DNA of 8,564 bases, taken from the NCBI GenBank assembly GCA_902465105.1, contig CABQLM010000072.1, forward strand, positions 1-8,564. The letters run 5' to 3'. A model generated the notes under the pieces. That model was given only the letters and a program-made list of their open reading frames with translations. It ran no database searches and was not told where the DNA came from. Origin of the DNA: an uncultured Collinsella sp. Its GTDB lineage: Bacteria; Actinomycetota; Coriobacteriia; Coriobacteriales; Coriobacteriaceae. Positions 6,239 through 8,564 of this stretch are shown one piece after another. The position numbers were made by a program, and so were the translations under genes. Each line of letters opens with the position of its first letter. The first letter of the stretch is position 1.

Positions 6239-6276
6239 GTTTCGCGACGGCAACATGACGGTAATGTCGCGGAAAC
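6239..6276 (+). promoter_or_regulatory. GlnR-like a/b-site array upstream of the glutamine synthetase gene
   Basis: Four pentamers are spaced exactly 6 bases apart: GTTTC (6239-6243), GCAAC (6250-6254), GTAAT (6261-6265) and GAAAC (6272-6276). The known actinobacterial GlnR pattern alternates gTnAc and GaAAc with 6-base gaps; 15 of its 18 defined positions match here. The regularity is also visible as an 11-base direct repeat, GACGGcAAcat / GACGGtAAtgt. GlnR of Streptomyces and Mycobacterium controls glutamine synthetase genes according to nitrogen supply, so the location is apt. Whether the host has a GlnR is not shown by this window. Confidence 0.4.
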
Positions 6277-6280
6277 ACGG

Positions 6281-6300
6281 CGAGTCTAAGCTATGACTCG
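6281..6300. promoter_or_regulatory. Dyad CGAGTC-n8-GACTCG before the glutamine synthetase gene
   Basis: Perfect 6-base inverted arms at 6281-6286 and 6295-6300. The dyad spans the alternative -10 box TAAGCT (6287-6292), so it could be an operator; it could also be a small leader hairpin if transcription starts upstream. Confidence 0.3.
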
Positions 6301-6315
6301 TTCGTTAGTAATCAA

Positions 6316-6334
6316 CACCGCATCTCACGCGGTG
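6316..6334 (+). other. Small hairpin in the glutamine synthetase leader
   Basis: CACCGC (6316-6321) pairs with GCGGTG (6329-6334) around a 7-base loop. It ends 8 bases before the AAGGGAG ribosome binding site. It may protect the 5' end or influence ribosome loading; no known riboswitch class is recognised. Confidence 0.4.
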
Positions 6335-6342
6335 CCGATACG

Positions 6343-6349
6343 AAGGGAG
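6343..6349 (+). promoter_or_regulatory. Ribosome binding site of the glutamine synthetase gene
   Basis: AAGGGAG lies 6 bases before the ATG at 6356. It selects this start over the in-frame ATG at 6293, which has no comparable site. Confidence 0.85.
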
Positions 6350-6355
6350 TTCCGT

Positions 6356-8443
6356 ATGGCCGATCTTACTGACCGCTTCGGGACCATGGTGTTCTCTGAG
6401 GAAGTCATGAAGGACTACCTCCCCAAGGACATTTGGAAGCGCCTTGCTGCAACCCTCGAGGGCGGCGAGCCGCTCGACCTGGACGTGGCCAACGCCGTTG
6501 CCCATGCCATGAAGGTCTGGGCCATCTCCAAGGGCGCGACGCACTACGCGCACTGGTTCCAGCCGCTTTCGGGTATTACTTCCGAGAAGCACGACAGCTT
6601 CCTGGAGCCCAACCACGACGGCACCGCCATTACCAAGTTTACGGGCAAGAACCTCATCCAGGGCGAGCCGGACGCCTCCAGTTTCCCCAACGGCGGCCTG
6701 CGTGCTACCTTCGAGGCCCGTGGCTACACCGCTTGGGATCCCACCAGCCCCGCCTTTATCAAGGACGATGTCCTGTGCATCCCCACGGCTTTCTGCTCCT
6801 ACACGGGCGAGGCCCTGGACAAGAAGACCCCGCTGCTGCGCTCCATGACCGCGCTCTCGCGTGAGTCCAAGCGCGTTTTGGCGCTGTTTGGCAAGACCCC
6901 CAAGAAGGTCGTTCCTTCCGTGGGCGACGAGCAGGAGTACTTCCTGATCAAGAAGGACGCCTACCGCAAGCGCAAGGACCTGGTCATCACCGGCCGCACC
7001 CTCTTTGGTGCTGCTCCCTGCAAGGGCCAGGAGCTCGAGGAGCACTACTTTGGCGCTATCCGCCCCACCGTCTCGGCCTATATGAAGGACCTGGACGATG
7101 AGCTGTGGGCGCTCGGCATTCCCGCCAAGACCAAACACAACGAGGTCGCTCCCTGCCAGCATGAGCTCGCCCCTGTCTACGGCGAGGTCAACGAGGCCAT
7201 CGACCAGAACCTGGTCACGATGGAGAAGATGAAGCTCATCGCCTCCCGCCACGACTTGGTCTGCCTGCTGCACGAGAAGCCCTTCGAGGGCATCAACGGT
7301 TCGGGCAAGCACAACAACTGGTCGCTCGGCACCGAGTCCGAGAATCTGCTCGATCCGGGCGACACCCCGCTCGACAACCTGCAGTTCATCGTCTTCCTCA
7401 CCGCGGTGATCGAGGCCGTCGATAACTATCAGGAACTCCTGCGTGCCTCCGTTGCCTCGGCCGGCAACGACCATCGTCTGGGCGCCAACGAGGCTCCTCC
7501 GGCGATTATGTCCATCTTCCTGGGCGACCAGCTTACCGAGGTCGTCGAGAAGATCATCGATGGCAAGGCTTCCGTCCATGCCACGCGCGGCGTGCTCGAC
7601 CTGGGCGCCGATACCCTGCCCAAGCTGATGCAGGACAACACCGATCGCAACCGCACCTCCCCGTTTGCCTTCACCGGCAACAAGTTCGAGTTCCGTGCCT
7701 GCGGCTCCGAGCAGAACGTCTCCGACTCCAACTTGGTGCTCGATGCCGCCGTGGCTAAGTCGCTCAAGTCCTTCGCCGACGCGCTTGAGGGTACGCCCGA
7801 GGATAAGTTCCAGGACGCCGCGCTCGAGTACTGCAAGAAGGTGCTGACCGATCACCAGCGCATCCTGTTCTCCGGCGACGGTTACTCCGACGAGTGGCCC
7901 ATCGAGGCCGAGAAGCGCGGCCTTGCCAACAACAAGACCACGGCCGATGCTCTTCCCGCCTTTGTTTCCGAGAAGGCTATCGCGCTCTTTGAGGAGACGG
8001 GTGTCCTGACCAAGGCCGAGGCCCAGTGCCGCTACGACTGCAAGCTCGAGAAGTACAACAAGCTCATGAACATCGAGGCTACCACGATGGTTCGCGAGGC
8101 GCGTCGTACCTATCGCCCGGTCATTACCGCCTATGCCACCAAGGTCGCTAAGGGCCTTGAGACTATTCGCGCCGCCGGTGCTGAGGCCGCCATGCAGTGC
8201 GAGCAGAACACGCTCAACAAGCTCTGCAACGGTATCACCGCCATCAACGACTCCATCAAGGCGCTCGACGCCGTACATCAGAAGGCCGAAGCTCTCGATG
8301 GTCAGGAGCAGGCCAATGCGTATGCACACGAGGTCGTTCCCGCTATGGATACGCTACGCGCCGCCGTGGATGCAATGGAGGAGATCGTGGCCGCCGACTA
8401 CTGGCCGGTTCCGACCTACGACGACATCCTGTTCTACGTGTAG
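6356..8443 (+). CDS. glnN: Type III glutamine synthetase (GSIII)
   Basis: This 695-residue cytoplasmic enzyme makes glutamine from glutamate, ammonia and ATP. Length and motifs fit the large type III class (GlnN of Bacteroides, a double-ring dodecamer), not the 450-residue types I and II. The N-terminal GSIII domain starts [16 protein letters not shown] (8-23), followed by [19 protein letters not shown] (62-80) and [16 protein letters not shown] (109-124). In the catalytic barrel VGDEQEYFL (189-197) carries the metal-binding glutamates, [15 protein letters not shown] (261-275) and [11 protein letters not shown] (314-324, metal/ATP-site His319) follow, and [20 protein letters not shown] (432-451) holds the conserved Arg and Glu near the substrate site. 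The C-terminal part (about 560-695) is helical and typical of GSIII. The start at 6356 has AAGGGAG 6 bases upstream and matches the family N terminus. Codon use is very biased to C- and G-ending codons, suggesting high expression. It stands alone as a divergent single-gene unit with its own terminator. Confidence 0.96.
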   Translation: MADLTDRFGTMVFSEEVMKDYLPKDIWKRLAATLEGGEPLDLDVANAVAHAMKVWAISKGATHYAHWFQPLSGITSEKHDSFLEPNHDGTAITKFTGKNLIQGEPDASSFPNGGLRATFEARGYTAWDPTSPAFIKDDVLCIPTAFCSYTGEALDKKTPLLRSMTALSRESKRVLALFGKTPKKVVPSVGDEQEYFLIKKDAYRKRKDLVITGRTLFGAAPCKGQELEEHYFGAIRPTVSAYMKDLDDELWALGIPAKTKHNEVAPCQHELAPVYGEVNEAIDQNLVTMEKMKLIASRHDLVCLLHEKPFEGINGSGKHNNWSLGTESENLLDPGDTPLDNLQFIVFLTAVIEAVDNYQELLRASVASAGNDHRLGANEAPPAIMSIFLGDQLTEVVEKIIDGKASVHATRGVLDLGADTLPKLMQDNTDRNRTSPFAFTGNKFEFRACGSEQNVSDSNLVLDAAVAKSLKSFADALEGTPEDKFQDAALEYCKKVLTDHQRILFSGDGYSDEWPIEAEKRGLANNKTTADALPAFVSEKAIALFEETGVLTKAEAQCRYDCKLEKYNKLMNIEATTMVREARRTYRPVITAYATKVAKGLETIRAAGAEAAMQCEQNTLNKLCNGITAINDSIKALDAVHQKAEALDGQEQANAYAHEVVPAMDTLRAAVDAMEEIVAADYWPVPTYDDILFYV

Positions 8444-8471
8444 GGCATAGCCAACATATCGTCACGGTATT

Positions 8472-8508
8472 AAGCCGGGGTCCGCATCGTGCGGGCCCCG
8501 GCTTTCTT
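8472..8508 (+). terminator. Intrinsic terminator of the glutamine synthetase gene
   Basis: A 15-base-pair stem, AAGCCGGGGTCCGCA (8472-8486) with TGCGGGCCCCGGCTT (8490-8504), has a single G-U pair and the 3-base loop TCG. It is followed by TTTCTT and begins 28 bases after the stop codon. This is a strong Rho-independent terminator on the plus strand. Confidence 0.93.
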
Positions 8509-8524
8509 GTTAAGACTTTAGTCT

Positions 8525-8545
8525 GCTGGCCGCGCAGCGGCCAGC
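8525..8545. repeat. Second hairpin downstream of the terminator
   Basis: GCTGGCCGC (8525-8533) pairs perfectly with GCGGCCAGC (8537-8545) around a GCA loop, followed by TTTAAA on the plus strand. It may be a back-up terminator or belong to the next, unseen gene. A short AGACT-TT-AGTCT palindrome (8513-8524) sits directly before it. Confidence 0.5.
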
Positions 8546-8564
8546 TTTAAACCACCCGCTACGC

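Noticed and set aside
5928..6292. AdoMet or cobalamin riboswitch expected before a metF-metH operon
   Set aside because: The conserved cores of the SAM and cobalamin riboswitches are not found on the minus strand, and the likely leader is only about 38 bases.
6293..6358. Upstream ATG for glutamine synthetase at 6293
   Set aside because: There is no ribosome binding site, the 21 extra residues do not resemble the family, and the ATG at 6356 has a strong, well-spaced site.
6305..8329. Minus-strand open frame of 674 codons opposite glutamine synthetase
   Set aside because: It is an antisense shadow of a strongly codon-biased gene, rich in Leu, Gly and Val without recognisable motifs.

Overview
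The window is GC-rich bacterial DNA. It holds five complete protein genes: four in a row on the minus strand and one divergent gene on the plus strand. Protein character, the set of anaerobe-type enzymes (B12-dependent methionine synthase with a separate reactivation protein, type III glutamine synthetase, a UPF0210/PFL-like protein) and GC-rich codon choice suggest an anaerobic actinomycete of the Coriobacteriia, most likely Collinsella-like. That assignment is an inference from memory of these families, not a database result.

Minus strand, in order of transcription: metF (5927-5055), a stand-alone methionine synthase reactivation domain gene (5055-4255), metH (4101-1543) and a UPF0210/PFL-family gene (1434-70). 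metF makes 5-methyltetrahydrofolate. MetH uses it, through cobalamin, to methylate homocysteine. MetH here ends after its B12-binding domain, and the S-adenosylmethionine-dependent repair domain that is fused to it in E. coli is the separate gene directly upstream. The metF stop and the reactivation gene start overlap as TAATG, so these two are translationally coupled. The 153 bases between the reactivation gene and metH are occupied by a large palindromic element (4119-4274) with perfect 30-base inverted arms. One arm supplies the last codons and the stop of the reactivation gene, and the other ends 5 bases from the metH ribosome binding site. The UPF0210 gene has no firmly known function and is separated from metH by a 108-base gap holding a strong hairpin.

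Plus strand: a divergent 428-base intergenic region (5928-6355) leads into a type III glutamine synthetase (6356-8443), closed by a textbook intrinsic terminator (8472-8508). The region just upstream of the glutamine synthetase gene holds a regularly spaced series of pentamers (6239-6276) resembling the actinobacterial GlnR binding pattern. It also holds several dyads that may be operators for the two divergent promoters.

No RNA genes, CRISPR arrays, complete insertion sequences or prophage genes are seen. The core genes are ordinary metabolism. The most unusual item is the palindromic element built into the methionine operon, followed by the possible nitrogen-control site in front of the glutamine synthetase gene.
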